From the NCBI GenBank assembly GCA_009712635.1, contig WASS01000020.1:1063208-1127207 (forward strand): DNA of 64,000 bases, in the 5' to 3' direction. The DNA is from Hungatella sp. (lineage in GTDB: Bacteria > Bacillota > Clostridia > Lachnospirales > Lachnospiraceae). The notes under the pieces are model-generated. The model saw nothing but the letters and a program-made list of their open reading frames with translations. It was not told the origin of the DNA and did not search any database. A program made the translations under genes and the position numbers. How positions within the stretch are numbered: the first letter of the stretch is position 1; every line of letters starts with the position of its first letter. This document shows positions 22,979-32,773 of the stretch, piece by piece.

Positions 22979-23345
22979 TGTCCTTCTCCTTCATTATATT
23001 ACAGATGATCTGGGCCTTTTCATCGGTAAACGGTTTATTAATAAATGACATAATATGAAGATTTTCAATCTCTTCCCTGACATGATTCTGAACATCAGCG
23101 GTAACTACAATGATATTCGCAGTGGAATCAGATTCTTTTATCAGTTTGATCAGGCTCTGTCCATCCAGTCCAGGCATCAGAAGATCCACAAAAACATAAT
23201 CCGGTTTCAGCTCCTGATACTTCTTAAGTCCCTCCCAGCCGTCAGCAGAAAAATAGATCTCTGACTGTTCTACATGCTTTCTTATAATATTGGCAGTGAT
23301 TTTCTGTGAAAAAACAGAATCATCTACTATTAGTATTTTAATCAT
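22965..23345 (-). CDS. CheY-like response regulator receiver
   Basis: A 126-residue stand-alone receiver domain. The acidic pocket is in ILIVDDS, the phospho-acceptor Asp in YVFVDLLMPGLDG, Thr in VVTAD and Lys in FINKPF. No output domain is present. The ATG at 23345 after GGAAAGAAGGG is chosen; a longer frame to 23513 lacks any family resemblance. It starts the CheY-CheC-GGDEF operon. It is separated from the histidine kinase by 140 bases that carry no recognised gene and probably hold the operon promoter. Confidence 0.87.
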   Translation of the reverse strand: MIKILIVDDSVFSQKITANIIRKHVEQSEIYFSADGWEGLKKYQELKPDYVFVDLLMPGLDGQSLIKLIKESDSTANIIVVTADVQNHVREEIENLHIMSFINKPFTDEKAQIICNIMKEKDNGKQ

Positions 23346-23485
23346 ATAATCCCTTCTTTCCAGACAAACTGGTTTTGGCAGCGTGTCCCATTCATACATG
23401 TACTTAAATATAAAATATATCATTCCCAGGTTGTTGTAGTTTGTACTCAATACTATTCTTTTCGTTCCCAATGCAGTAAAATTCA

Positions 23486-24814
23486 TTATGATTGGAGCAA
23501 TCTGGGTATACAAACCTTTATTTTAAAAATTCTATTTTCTGCCTCCGGTTCCAGGTAAAGCAGTCCTCCCAGACTTTCGGTTGTACGTCTTATAATCTGC
23601 AGACCAAATCCGTGAGAAATTTTATTATCTTTTCTTGTCTTTAATTCTCCTGCAGATTCAATCAGTTTTCCATCAAAAGAATTTACAATTTCTATGATTG
23701 CCCATTCCCTGGTTCCCTGGCTGGTTATTTCAATAAATCGTTTTTCCTCCTTTAATTGACTGCAGGCCTCTATGGCATTGTCTACGATATTAGAAAAAAT
23801 ACAGACAACATCCATGTCAGAAGCTGAAATATCGGAGGGGAGACAGGCACAGGCCGTAAATTGAATCTCCAGATCTTCGCAGGAATTGGCTGCATCTTGT
23901 AAAATAGCATCCAAAAGTACATGGTCTGAATATGTTTTATGAACCAGAACTTCTTTTTTCATGGTTACATGTATATCATCAAGCATTTTTGCTGCTTTGT
24001 CGTACTCTTTTTGGTTCAGCAGAAAATTAACGGATCCCATTAATTTTTCATAGTCGTGGCGAAATATTTTAAAGCTTTCCGTAAACCTGCTGTAGGACTG
24101 GTAATGACGAAGCTGACGGGAAAGCTGCTCTTTCATCTTATTGGTGTTTAGCTCATGCTCAAGCAGCTCCGATACCCTGGCAGTATGGTGAAATGCAAAT
24201 TCCAGATACAGCTTGCCAATGATACACGCACCCAGATACAAATACGTAAACCATAGCTGAACCGTTTCATAAGAACGTCCATCGTTAACCAACATAAGAA
24301 ATAACAGCTGAAAAATAATATAAACAACCACAAACTGAAGCTGTCCCATGTTATAAAGTGCTGGTCTGGCTTTAGAATCCGGTACAGTCATCTTTCTTGT
24401 AATCTGAAAGATTAGTAAGGAAAGAATTATGGAGAAAACAAATATCCACATGTAATATACAGGATTAGACAGTACTTGAATAATACTTTGTTTTAAAAAA
24501 ATAGAATACAAGGAACAAACAATTCCTCTGCTGCTATACAAAGAAAATATATATAAACTTCCCGCATACGTCATCTGCAGCCAGTTCACGTAAAACAGGA
24601 CGCAGATAATTATATTAACCGATAACATCATCAAAAAGACTGCAATCCGATGATCCAGATAGCGATAAGCAAAAATTGTTACGGTCAGGTTGAATACAGC
24701 TGCTGCAAAATAATAACCAAATCCTTCGTGTCTGGCATGAAACATCCGCCTGAAATAATGTAAAATATAAATATCATATAGCATCATCAATGAAATATAA
24801 ATAAAATATTGCAT
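23486..24814 (-). CDS. AgrC-like membrane histidine kinase (GHKL)
   Basis: 442 residues. Six membrane helices fill the first ~215 residues. They are followed by an AgrC-type dimerisation helix with the phospho-acceptor His in FKIFRHDYEKLMG near 251, and a GHKL ATPase domain with DNAIEAC (N box) and HGFGLQIIRR (G box). Such kinases sense autoinducing peptides or lipid-associated signals. No agrB/agrD-like gene is next to it. It starts 13 bases after the LytTR regulator gene, so the pair is an operon. Confidence 0.87.
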   Translation of the reverse strand: MQYFIYISLMMLYDIYILHYFRRMFHARHEGFGYYFAAAVFNLTVTIFAYRYLDHRIAVFLMMLSVNIIICVLFYVNWLQMTYAGSLYIFSLYSSRGIVCSLYSIFLKQSIIQVLSNPVYYMWIFVFSIILSLLIFQITRKMTVPDSKARPALYNMGQLQFVVVYIIFQLLFLMLVNDGRSYETVQLWFTYLYLGACIIGKLYLEFAFHHTARVSELLEHELNTNKMKEQLSRQLRHYQSYSRFTESFKIFRHDYEKLMGSVNFLLNQKEYDKAAKMLDDIHVTMKKEVLVHKTYSDHVLLDAILQDAANSCEDLEIQFTACACLPSDISASDMDVVCIFSNIVDNAIEACSQLKEEKRFIEITSQGTREWAIIEIVNSFDGKLIESAGELKTRKDNKISHGFGLQIIRRTTESLGGLLYLEPEAENRIFKIKVCIPRLLQS

Positions 24815-24827
24815 GTACTTTTATCCT

Positions 24828-25568
24828 CTACTTTGGTACATGGAGGCTGATTCGGCTGATATAATCAGAAAAAGCCTTCCTTACCTGCTTTATGTACGTA
24901 ACCCCCAGGGGGATTACCGTTCCTGTCTTTAAGTAAACAGCATTTTGCTGAAACATTACAATATAAGACAGATTTACAATATAGGACCGGTGTACGCGTA
25001 CAAAGCCCTTTCCAGACAACTGATTTTCTATATTCTCCATAGAAGAGTAAAAGCTGAATTCCTCTGAACCGTTATATTGAACCGTTACAATTCGTTTTGT
25101 TATTTCAAAAAAAGAAATACTGCTTACAGACAGTACTTTTTGCACTCCCTGTGATTCACACAAAAATATATCGCTGCCTTTCTTTTGAATTCTGGAAATT
25201 GCCTTAAGAAATACGCTCTCAAATCGCTCCGGAGTTGTTTCTCCCTTTAGTAAATACTGCACAGGAGTGACATCAAATGCTTCAAATACATATTCGTCAC
25301 TGGTAGTCAGAAAAATAATTTCTGACTGGCAGCCGGAATCCCTTAATCTTCTCGCAGTCTCAATCCCATTTAACTGGTGCATGAGTATATCCATATAAAT
25401 GATATCCGCCTGCCCCGGACTGTCAGAAAGATGAAATAAGAGCTGTTCTCCAGAACTAAACGATGAGATTGTGACTTGGATTTGATTTTTTTCTGCAATT
25501 GTTTTAATAAGGCTTGCGTACTCATCAAGGGTTTCTTGAATATCGTCACACAGGAATATGGTATACAT
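24828..25568 (-). CDS. LytTR response regulator (AgrA-like)
   Basis: 246 residues: a receiver domain (DD near residue 8, phospho-acceptor Asp in IIYMDILMHQLNG near 60) and a C-terminal LytTR DNA-binding domain (~135-240, with RVHRSYIVNLSYI and VIPLGVTYIKQVRKAF). It is the partner of the downstream AgrC-like kinase and probably controls promoters with paired LytTR boxes. The start is set by AAGGGGAAT. The targets are not evident from the window. Confidence 0.9.
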   Translation of the reverse strand: MYTIFLCDDIQETLDEYASLIKTIAEKNQIQVTISSFSSGEQLLFHLSDSPGQADIIYMDILMHQLNGIETARRLRDSGCQSEIIFLTTSDEYVFEAFDVTPVQYLLKGETTPERFESVFLKAISRIQKKGSDIFLCESQGVQKVLSVSSISFFEITKRIVTVQYNGSEEFSFYSSMENIENQLSGKGFVRVHRSYIVNLSYIVMFQQNAVYLKTGTVIPLGVTYIKQVRKAFSDYISRISLHVPK

Positions 25569-25713
25569 AAATGATTCCCCTTCTTATATATCTAAATATC
25601 TTATGTCCTGATCCCGTTGTATTTCTCCTTCCATTTTAATAAATGAACGCAACAATTACAAGAAATTCTTTTAAAAATAAAAAAGGTGTAATCAAAATTG
25701 ATTTTAAACCGGC

Positions 25714-25739
25714 AAAAACCCCTGACACAACGTCAGGGG
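25714..25739 (-). terminator. Rho-independent terminator of uppP
   Basis: On the minus strand CCCCTGAC-GTTGT-GTCAGGGG is followed by TTTTT, 25 bases after the uppP stop codon. Confidence 0.85.
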
Positions 25740-25763
25740 CTGCAAAAAATAAACATGTAATTT

Positions 25764-26612
25764 TCAAAAAATTATCTCAGAAAAAAAAAGCAGAACAATC
25801 ATGCCAAGTATTATGCGATACCAGCCAAAAACCTTAAAATCGTGTTTCTTTATATAACTCATCAAAAATTTTATAACCAGGATTGAAACGGCAAATGCAA
25901 CAGCCATTCCTGTTACCAGAATAAATAGTTCTTCCCCGGAAAAGGTCAATCCAAATTTAAGTATCTTGATAGCACTTAAGCCAAACATCACAGGAACTGC
26001 CATAAAAAACGTAAATTCAGCTGCCGCTGTCCGGGATACTCCGATGAGCAAAGCACCGATTATGGTTGCACCGGATCGTGAGGTGCCAGGAATAATGGAA
26101 AGCACCTGGAATAACCCGATAATAAATGCTGTCTGGTAATTAATATCTGCTATTTTAGTTATAGCTGGTGTACGACTCTTATTCCAGTTTTCAATCAGGA
26201 TAAAAGCAACTCCATAAAAAATCAAAGCTGCTGCAATTACCTGTGGTGTCTGAAACCGGGCGTCAATATAATCATCAAAAAGAATGGTTACAATTGCTCC
26301 CGGCACACAAGCAATGACTACCTTAATCCAGATAAGAAATGTTTCTTTTATAAGAAAAGGGCTGTTTTTGTCACTCCACTGATATGGAAACATTTTGTTC
26401 CAAAACAGGATTACTACAGCAAGGATTGCCCCCAGCTGAATCACAACAAAAAACATTTCCTTAAACCCCTCACTCCCGCTGATCTGCAAAAACTGATCCA
26501 CAAGGAGCATATGTCCGGTACTGCTGATCGGCAGCCATTCCGTAATACCTTCTACAATTCCCAAAAATACAACCTTTAAAAACTCTGTTACTATGGAACC
26601 CATTGGTTTCAT
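25764..26612 (-). CDS. uppP: undecaprenyl-diphosphate phosphatase
   Basis: 282 residues, eight predicted helices. Both active-site motifs of the BacA/UppP family are intact: EGITEWLPISSTGHM near residue 20 and PGTSRSGATIIGA near 180. It dephosphorylates undecaprenyl diphosphate at the outer membrane face to recycle the lipid carrier for peptidoglycan, and high levels give bacitracin tolerance. It is a single gene with its own terminator. The neighbouring XRE regulator also ends in a terminator upstream. Confidence 0.96.
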   Translation of the reverse strand: MKPMGSIVTEFLKVVFLGIVEGITEWLPISSTGHMLLVDQFLQISGSEGFKEMFFVVIQLGAILAVVILFWNKMFPYQWSDKNSPFLIKETFLIWIKVVIACVPGAIVTILFDDYIDARFQTPQVIAAALIFYGVAFILIENWNKSRTPAITKIADINYQTAFIIGLFQVLSIIPGTSRSGATIIGALLIGVSRTAAAEFTFFMAVPVMFGLSAIKILKFGLTFSGEELFILVTGMAVAFAVSILVIKFLMSYIKKHDFKVFGWYRIILGMIVLLFFSEIIF

Positions 26613-26696
26613 TCCTCCTGCTTTACCTTTTTTATTTCTATCCCCAATCTTCCTCTTTTATGCAGAAAAAAGCAAGACACCTGACGTAACTTAAAA

Positions 26697-26729
26697 GGAA
26701 AAGCCCGTGACACGAATGGTGTCACAGGC
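26697..26729 (-). terminator. Rho-independent terminator after the XRE regulator
   Basis: On the minus strand GCCTGTGACAC and GTGTCACGGGC pair (26703-26713 with 26719-26729) and TTTTCCTTTT follows. Confidence 0.8.
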
Positions 26730-26752
26730 CTGAAACCTCGTATAAGCTACTT

Positions 26753-27364
26753 TTATCTGACTGGGCCTTTTATTAACAGCACCACCTTGCCCATGAGAAG
26801 CAGAAACAGAAATGCCGCTACATACAGCTGGCGGAATGCGATAAAAAAGAGTACTGCCATGGAATGGACCAACAGGGAAAACTGGTTCATTCTCTTTCTT
26901 AATGTCTCATGATCCTTTCTCTGTACAATCAGTTCTATCACGCCAATCAGTGTCAGGCACAGAATAAAACCGGCAGACAGCAATATCCCCCATATGGGAT
27001 TATCTGTTAATTTAAAGAATGGCACTGAGAAAAAATGTCCCCCTATTTCCTGCGTAAAAAGCGGAAGTACCAGGAAAGACACTGCCATGAAATCAAAAAT
27101 TCCATACGCCAGATTAAAAATCTGCCCCAGATTTCTGCGATTTTCATCTTCAGCAAGGGTAATGAGCTCCTCTCCCATTAACAGATCATCAATGGTTACA
27201 CCAAACAGCTTTGATATGCATTTAAGGGAGTCAATATTGGGATAGCCCTTGCCGCTTTCCCATTTTGATACCGCAGTCCTTGAAACATACAGCTGGGCTG
27301 CAAGCTGTTCCTGGGTCAGATTGTTCTGTTTTCTCAGCAACTGCAGTTTTTCACCAAACTCCAA
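26753..27364 (-). CDS. XRE-type HTH regulator with membrane tail
   Basis: 203 residues. The helix-turn-helix LRKQNNLTQEQLAAQLYVSRTAVSKWESG occupies residues 9-37. After a short linker four hydrophobic segments follow (~residues 90-108, 123-143, 160-175, 178-197). This layout is common in Clostridia, where membrane-tethered XRE proteins sense envelope stress. The start is a TTG after AGGGGGTAAGGG. It lies 20 bases after the chemoreceptor gene, so it is probably in the same transcript. Confidence 0.85.
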   Translation of the reverse strand: MEFGEKLQLLRKQNNLTQEQLAAQLYVSRTAVSKWESGKGYPNIDSLKCISKLFGVTIDDLLMGEELITLAEDENRRNLGQIFNLAYGIFDFMAVSFLVLPLFTQEIGGHFFSVPFFKLTDNPIWGILLSAGFILCLTLIGVIELIVQRKDHETLRKRMNQFSLLVHSMAVLFFIAFRQLYVAAFLFLLLMGKVVLLIKGPVR

Positions 27365-27384
27365 ACCCTTACCCCCTGCTCATT

Positions 27385-29346
27385 TTATTTATTTCTCCTG
27401 GCCAATTTAAATTTGGAAACCAGACTGGTCATAATTAAGGATTGCCCGGACAGCTCCTGTGCATACGCCGCACTCTCTTCTGCAGTGGCAGCATTGGACT
27501 GAACCACTCCGGAAACCTGCTCTATGCCGATTTTTAATTGGTAAACGGCCTCCGACTGCTCTAAGGAACGATTGGAGATCTGGTTGACCAATTGGGAAAC
27601 CTCTCTTGTACTTGTAACAATCTGTTCCAGGGAATGGGAGGTTTCTATTGCAATTTCATTTCCGTTTTTCACAGCCTCAATGGATTTTTGAATCAAAGCA
27701 GCCGTATCCCTGGCTGCATCTGCACTTTTTCCCGCCAGATTCCGTACTTCGTCTGCCACTACAGCAAATCCTTTTCCGGCCTCACCAACTCTTGCAGCTT
27801 CCACTGCTGCATTCAGTGCCAGAATATTGGTCTGAAAAGCAATGTCTTCCACTACTTTTATAATCTTCCCGATTTCCGCTGATGTTTCATTGATCTCATT
27901 CATTGCGCTTACCAGTTTATCCATCTCCTGCTGCCCGCTGCTTACCTGATCTACCGCCTGCAGCGATTTGGTTCCGGCCAGTTCCGCATTATCGGCATTG
28001 GAACTGATGTGGTGTGAAATATCGGAGATGGTTGCGGCTATTTCTTCCACAGAACTTGCCTGCCTTGTGGCGCCCTGAGATAACTGCTGGGCGGATTCCG
28101 CTACCTGTTCTGAACTGCTGTTTACCTGTCTGGCCGAGATTATAATTTCACCAAAAGCTTTGTTTAACTGATCTGTGATCTGGTTTAATGATGTCTGTAT
28201 TTCTATAAATTCGCCTTTATATTCAATATCCGATGACACGCTTAAGTTCCCTGCAGATACCTGCTGCAAAATACAGGCAATTTCCTGAATGTAGGATTTA
28301 AGGGATCTTACCATATCGGCGATACTTCTAGTCAATATGCCAATCTCATCCTTGCTGTTATGGATATAAACTTCACTTTCTAAATCCCCCTCAGCCAGAA
28401 GCTCCATACGTCTGGTAATTTTCTTAATTGGGTTCGACAGACCGTTTGCCAGCATAAAGCTTGCAGCTATACCAACAATGATTAAAACACCAGAGGAAAC
28501 CAGGAGCAAAACAATTGTGTATATAATGGAGGAGGTCATTTCCTTAACAGGCGCCACCACTCCGTAGGACCAGCCATCGGAATTGCTCACAGGACCAAAT
28601 GCACAGATTCTGGCACCTGTCTCATATTCATATGTATCTACTCCCTTTTCCCCTTTTATCATCTTGCCATATACCTTGGAGGCATTTACAAGGGAAGGAT
28701 CTGTTTTCGCTTTTTCAATAAAATTCTGTCTTTCTTCCACCAGATTGGGTCTCTTGTTGGCTACGAAGGTACCGGTACTGTCAAGCATAAATACATTGCC
28801 TGTCTTACCAATTACAATTTTTTCAATAATCCGGCTGAAGTAAAGGCTGTCCAGAACACCGATCACCACACCTGATTGAGAAGGCAGAGGAGAACAGACG
28901 TAAAATACCATCTGACTGTCCAATGCTTCCGTTGAGGAGATTGTAGTATTTCCCTTTAAGCTGTCTGAGAAGAACGTTTTGGATGAAAAATCCTGCCCAT
29001 CCAGGGCTTGATCCGTACTGGACAGCTTTCCGTCCGGACCTGCAACTGCCAGTGCTTTAAATTTCGTATTTTTCATTGCCATATCCAGAGCATTCAGTTT
29101 GTTACCCATATCACCTGACTGCACCGTTCCCAGCTGACTGGCAAGACTTTCTGCCTGTTCCTTTAACAGACTAATCTCCGCAGCCAATGCGGTGTTGGCA
29201 ATCTCTCCCATCGCATTCATATCACTTTTGGTGTTTTCTGTAATACTGTAATAACTGGCGCCGATGCCTGTAATCACGTTGACCGCTGAGGTCGCAAATA
29301 ACAAAAGAAATATAACAAAAAACAGTTTGCTTTTTATTGTCTTCAT
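27385..29346 (-). CDS. methyl-accepting chemotaxis protein (dCache-HAMP-MA)
   Basis: 653 residues. An N-terminal membrane helix (~8-30), a double-Cache sensor outside the cell (~40-275), a second helix (~278-302), HAMP (~303-355) and a long cytoplasmic signalling coil follow. The hairpin tip is [19 protein letters not shown], in the conserved MA region. The Cache type is usual for receptors of amino acids or organic acids, but the ligand is not known. The start follows a GGGGGG site. It is the largest chemoreceptor in the window; a CheY-CheC module lies 4 kb away. Confidence 0.93.
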   Translation of the reverse strand: MKTIKSKLFFVIFLLLFATSAVNVITGIGASYYSITENTKSDMNAMGEIANTALAAEISLLKEQAESLASQLGTVQSGDMGNKLNALDMAMKNTKFKALAVAGPDGKLSSTDQALDGQDFSSKTFFSDSLKGNTTISSTEALDSQMVFYVCSPLPSQSGVVIGVLDSLYFSRIIEKIVIGKTGNVFMLDSTGTFVANKRPNLVEERQNFIEKAKTDPSLVNASKVYGKMIKGEKGVDTYEYETGARICAFGPVSNSDGWSYGVVAPVKEMTSSIIYTIVLLLVSSGVLIIVGIAASFMLANGLSNPIKKITRRMELLAEGDLESEVYIHNSKDEIGILTRSIADMVRSLKSYIQEIACILQQVSAGNLSVSSDIEYKGEFIEIQTSLNQITDQLNKAFGEIIISARQVNSSSEQVAESAQQLSQGATRQASSVEEIAATISDISHHISSNADNAELAGTKSLQAVDQVSSGQQEMDKLVSAMNEINETSAEIGKIIKVVEDIAFQTNILALNAAVEAARVGEAGKGFAVVADEVRNLAGKSADAARDTAALIQKSIEAVKNGNEIAIETSHSLEQIVTSTREVSQLVNQISNRSLEQSEAVYQLKIGIEQVSGVVQSNAATAEESAAYAQELSGQSLIMTSLVSKFKLARRNK

Positions 29347-29444
29347 AGAAACATATCCCCCCTGTCATAGTAGTTAAATCTATTATACATTGGGATTGTT
29401 TATTTTACAAATATCTATTTCAAAAAACGACTAAATTTTACAAT

Positions 29445-30623
29445 TTATTCCATTATGAAACTCATTATATCTCTTCTCATGGAATTAGGAGCAGCTGTTT
29501 CCGGTACCCCTATTCGTAAAAGCATCTGTACGGTCTGACCCTGGCCGGCATAATCGTTTCTGAAATTATCGTAGGGCTGTTTCATCTCCGGATATTCCTC
29601 CAGCACCTGGCTTAATGGCTGCATGGCAAGACCCATGGTATGCCCCGTAAGAATCACCCTGCTATATAACATACCGCTGAGAACCTGGTCTGTCCGTGTG
29701 TTTGTGCTGGTTGTTATTACGGCATAGGCAGCAGTATGATCGACTGCTGTTTTTGTATAATGAATGAAGTTTTCTGATGCACCTTTTCCTTCATTAATAG
29801 AGGGGAACATGGTGATTAATCCCTGCAGCAGATACCGTTTAAAGCCGGAAGCTCCCTGTCCTTCCACCGAATAACCCCATCGGTATTTGTTTTTTTCCTT
29901 TTCATTTGCACGGAAGATTGCATTGGATTCATCCATTGCCCTGGTAACTCCGGCTTCGATTGCTGCACTTTCCATAACGTAATTGCCAATTTTATTAAGA
30001 TCAGCCTGATCGGTATAAAGCTTTATGGACAGACTGTCCTGATTTGGTAATTTTAATAATTGGGAGATCTGGGAAGCATCAGGAGCTTCCATCTTATAAT
30101 TTCCCCGGTTTGTATCTGCCAGATAGATCCCATTGTAAAGAGGACTTTCTTCCTGTTTGACAGGTATCAGAGTAATCTTAGCTACCGGCTTTTTATCCAT
30201 ACTGCTTAAGATATCGTCTTCCTCATATTCACCTTCTGGAAAGATGGCAATGTCTGTTTGATATCCTTCCTTTTCTCCTGCCACTCTTACATACTCTAAG
30301 AATGTCCCCTGAGTAATCATCATCTGCCGGTAAAGAGGATCTACCTCTTTGGTAGTCCTTAAGCTGTCTGCATATAAATAAAATACCATGGAATCTTCTT
30401 TATCCAGTTTCACTTTCCACGGCTGCATATTATGGTTGTTTGCTGCCAGCAGTCCGGCAGCAGTCAGGCGGACCCGGGGATCTGTATACTTTGATGCATA
30501 ATTTTTGTTCCATGGTTCTAAATATGACTGCTTCATAAATCCTCCGCCCAGAATAAATAATACAAACAATAGAAAAATAATGAAACTGCCTGCACAGACA
30601 ATTATCTTTAAAAATACTTTCAT
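29445..30623 (-). CDS. Acg family FMN-binding oxidoreductase
   Basis: 392 residues. One N-terminal membrane helix (IIVCAGSFIIFLLFVLFILG) anchors a nitroreductase-like region. The Acg-type signature AAGLLAANNHNMQPWKV near residue 53 and the internal ALE/MRR-type tail SMRRDIMSFIM are readable. Acg proteins are degenerate nitroreductases that lack much of the active site and may bind FMN as a store. It starts 12 bases after the TetR gene and shares its operator, so it is the probable main target. Confidence 0.75.
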   Translation of the reverse strand: MKVFLKIIVCAGSFIIFLLFVLFILGGGFMKQSYLEPWNKNYASKYTDPRVRLTAAGLLAANNHNMQPWKVKLDKEDSMVFYLYADSLRTTKEVDPLYRQMMITQGTFLEYVRVAGEKEGYQTDIAIFPEGEYEEDDILSSMDKKPVAKITLIPVKQEESPLYNGIYLADTNRGNYKMEAPDASQISQLLKLPNQDSLSIKLYTDQADLNKIGNYVMESAAIEAGVTRAMDESNAIFRANEKEKNKYRWGYSVEGQGASGFKRYLLQGLITMFPSINEGKGASENFIHYTKTAVDHTAAYAVITTSTNTRTDQVLSGMLYSRVILTGHTMGLAMQPLSQVLEEYPEMKQPYDNFRNDYAGQGQTVQMLLRIGVPETAAPNSMRRDIMSFIME

Positions 30624-30634
30624 ACACCAGTCTC

Positions 30635-31282
30635 CTATGCCAAAACAAGCTGTATCATCAACTGAAAGGACTCCTCTAAGAAATCCTCCACGGATGTATG
30701 ATGATAATTCTCCAGATATTCCTTTTTCCTTCCACCTGCATTAAAAACTCCAATTGTAAATGCCCATAAAATCAACGCAGTTTTCTCACAGTTCATATCC
30801 CGCTTAAAGCTTCCATCGTTTTTCCCTTTTTTCAGCGCCTCTATCAAAAAGGAAAGAACTTCCTCACCCAGGCGGTAACACTCTTCTTTGGAGTCATCTG
30901 TGACGCCGCATTGATACCCATCATCCTTGGTTTCATACTCCATGATTGCCTTGAAGTAATCTGCATGCTTCTCCCGAAAAGAGAATAAGGTGTAAAAAAT
31001 GCAGTGAAGCTCATTTAGCGCACTGGCTGGTTTTTCTATTCCAAACCCTTCCTCCATCATTTTTAACAGCTGTCTGTAACCTCTGATCATAATTTCAAAA
31101 TAGATCTGTTCCTTACTGTTAAAATATACATAAACGGTCCGTTTGCTGAATTCAGCTTTTTTTGCAACTGCATCCATGGAAGAATTCTCATAACCGTTTG
31201 CAAAGAAAACTTTTTCCGCTGCGTCTATGATATCCTTTCTTTTAATTTCCTTTTCCTGTTGTTTCCGTTCTTCCGCTCCCAA
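30635..31282 (-). CDS. TetR/AcrR family repressor
   Basis: 215 residues. The N-terminal helix-turn-helix spans ~15-60 (IIDAAEKVFFANGYENSSMDAVAKKAEFSKRTVYVYF). A ligand-binding all-helical domain follows. The gene leads a two-gene unit with the Acg oxidoreductase, and a perfect 12-3-12 palindrome sits 29 bases before its start, as expected for autoregulation. The effector is unknown but may be a toxic small molecule or redox-active compound. Confidence 0.9.
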   Translation of the reverse strand: MGAEERKQQEKEIKRKDIIDAAEKVFFANGYENSSMDAVAKKAEFSKRTVYVYFNSKEQIYFEIMIRGYRQLLKMMEEGFGIEKPASALNELHCIFYTLFSFREKHADYFKAIMEYETKDDGYQCGVTDDSKEECYRLGEEVLSFLIEALKKGKNDGSFKRDMNCEKTALILWAFTIGVFNAGGRKKEYLENYHHTSVEDFLEESFQLMIQLVLA

Positions 31283-31311
31283 TTGTAATACCTCCTGTAT
31301 CCCATCATTTT

Positions 31312-31338
31312 AATAAGTAAACTGGTAGTTTACTTATT
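31312..31338. promoter_or_regulatory. palindromic TetR operator
   Basis: AATAAGTAAACT and AGTTTACTTATT form a perfect inverted repeat with a 3-base centre. It lies between thiD (ending at 31356 on the minus strand) and the TetR gene (starting at 31282). Confidence 0.75.
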
Positions 31339-31355
31339 TTATAACAGTTTACAGA

Positions 31356-32138
31356 TTATGTCAATCCCCACATATGATTTAATGGACCGCTGCCTTTCCC
31401 GATGTTTAACTGGTCATTTAAAGCTCCTGTAATATACGCTTTAGCATTTTTAACACTCTCTTCCAGCGTGCAGCCATTGGCAAGACTGCAGGCAATGGCG
31501 GAAGACAGCGTACATCCAGTCCCATGGGTGTTGGGATTATCAATGCGTTTTCCAGTCATCCATACCATGTTTTCTTTGGTATAGAGAAGATCATCAGAAG
31601 TCTCTGTCAGGTGACCTCCTTTTATTAAAACTGCGCATCCTAGCTTTTGGAAGATTGCCTCTGCCGCTTTTTCCATGTGGTCTTTGCTGGTGATTTTTAT
31701 ATTGCAAAGGGCCTCTGCTTCCGGGATATTGGGCGTGGCAAGAAGTGCTGCAGGCAGCAGTCTGCCAATCAGCGCATCCATTGCAGTTTCAGAAAGCAGC
31801 TTAGAACCGCTGGTTGATATCATAACCGGATCGATAACCAGATTTTTCACCTTATATTCCTTCAGTTTCGTGGCAATCGTCTCGATAATTCCGCTGTTTG
31901 ATACCATGCCGATCTTCACCGCATCGGGAAAAATGTCGGTAAAAATACAATCCATCTGCTGTCCTACAAATTCAGGTGTCACATCCATTATGGATGTAAC
32001 ACCTGTGGTATTCTGGGCAGTAAGCGCTGTAATTACACTCATTCCATATACCTTGTGTGCAGTCATTGTCTTCAAATCTGCCTGAATACCAGCGCCGCCG
32101 CTGCAGTCAGAGCCTGCAATCGTCAATACTTTTTTCAT
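31356..32138 (-). CDS. thiD: hydroxymethylpyrimidine kinase / phosphomethylpyrimidine kinase
   Basis: 260 residues of the ribokinase-like fold. The opening VLTIAGSDCSGGAGIQADLKT is the HMP-binding signature, VIDPVMISTSG is the mid-domain motif and NTHGTGCTLSSAIA carries the catalytic anion hole and base. It phosphorylates HMP twice to HMP diphosphate for thiamine synthesis. It overlaps thiE by four bases (ATGA) and is the last gene of thiM-thiE-thiD, all under the TPP riboswitch. No thiC or thiG is nearby, so the operon serves salvage. Confidence 0.95.
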   Translation of the reverse strand: MKKVLTIAGSDCSGGAGIQADLKTMTAHKVYGMSVITALTAQNTTGVTSIMDVTPEFVGQQMDCIFTDIFPDAVKIGMVSNSGIIETIATKLKEYKVKNLVIDPVMISTSGSKLLSETAMDALIGRLLPAALLATPNIPEAEALCNIKITSKDHMEKAAEAIFQKLGCAVLIKGGHLTETSDDLLYTKENMVWMTGKRIDNPNTHGTGCTLSSAIACSLANGCTLEESVKNAKAYITGALNDQLNIGKGSGPLNHMWGLT

Positions 32139-32773
32139 GAAACCGCCTCCTTCACCAATGATAAAAGAGTCTTTACTGCTTTTTCCTTATCTTTGGCAGC
32201 AAAAACTGCAGAAATAACTGCTACTCCGTCAATCCCGCTTCCTTTTAGTTTTAAAATATTATCCTCATTGATTCCGCCTATGGCTATTACGGGAATGGAT
32301 ACGCAGCTGCAGATTTCTTTTAAAGTCTCAAAGGTAACAGGATTCGCATCAGTTTTGGTGGAGGTCTCAAAGACTGCACCCACCCCGATATAATCTGCAC
32401 CGTTTTTCTCAGCCAGAAGTGCCTGCTCTTTTGTCTGGGCCGATACTCCAAGTATCTTGTCTTCTCCGATCAGCTCTCTGCATTTTTTTGCCTCCAGATC
32501 TTTTTGCCCTACGTGAACACCATCTGCCCCTACAGCAAGAGCTGCCTGAATATTATCATTTATTACAAAGGGTATTTTATATTTTTCAGTGATTCTTCTG
32601 ATCTCTTTTCCCTCTGCGACAAAGCTGTCGTAATCAAGATTTTTTTCCCGAAGCTGAATAAACGTAGCGCCTGATTTAATAATCTCCTCCACCTGTTCAT
32701 GAAGTTTATTCCCGTTAAGCCAGGTCCTGTCGGTCACCACATATAAAAGCATATTTTCTTTAGATACATTCAT
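32135..32773 (-). CDS. thiE: thiamine-phosphate synthase
   Basis: 212 residues of the TIM-barrel thiamine-phosphate synthase family. FIQLREKNLD binds the pyrimidine diphosphate, GVHVGQKDL and DYIGVGAVFET are conserved barrel-loop motifs, and IPVIAIGGI closes the barrel. It joins HMP diphosphate and thiazole phosphate. The ATG at 32773 lies inside the thiM coding end with GAAGGTGG before it; a longer frame to 32803 adds residues that do not fit the family. Translational coupling with both neighbours is likely. Confidence 0.95.
   Translation of the reverse strand: MNVSKENMLLYVVTDRTWLNGNKLHEQVEEIIKSGATFIQLREKNLDYDSFVAEGKEIRRITEKYKIPFVINDNIQAALAVGADGVHVGQKDLEAKKCRELIGEDKILGVSAQTKEQALLAEKNGADYIGVGAVFETSTKTDANPVTFETLKEICSCVSIPVIAIGGINEDNILKLKGSGIDGVAVISAVFAAKDKEKAVKTLLSLVKEAVS

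Noticed and set aside
23346-23513. 56-residue extension before the CheY-like receiver
   Set aside because: The receiver fold starts at MIKILIVDDS with its own ribosome site at 23345; the extension has no family resemblance and overlaps the kinase end.
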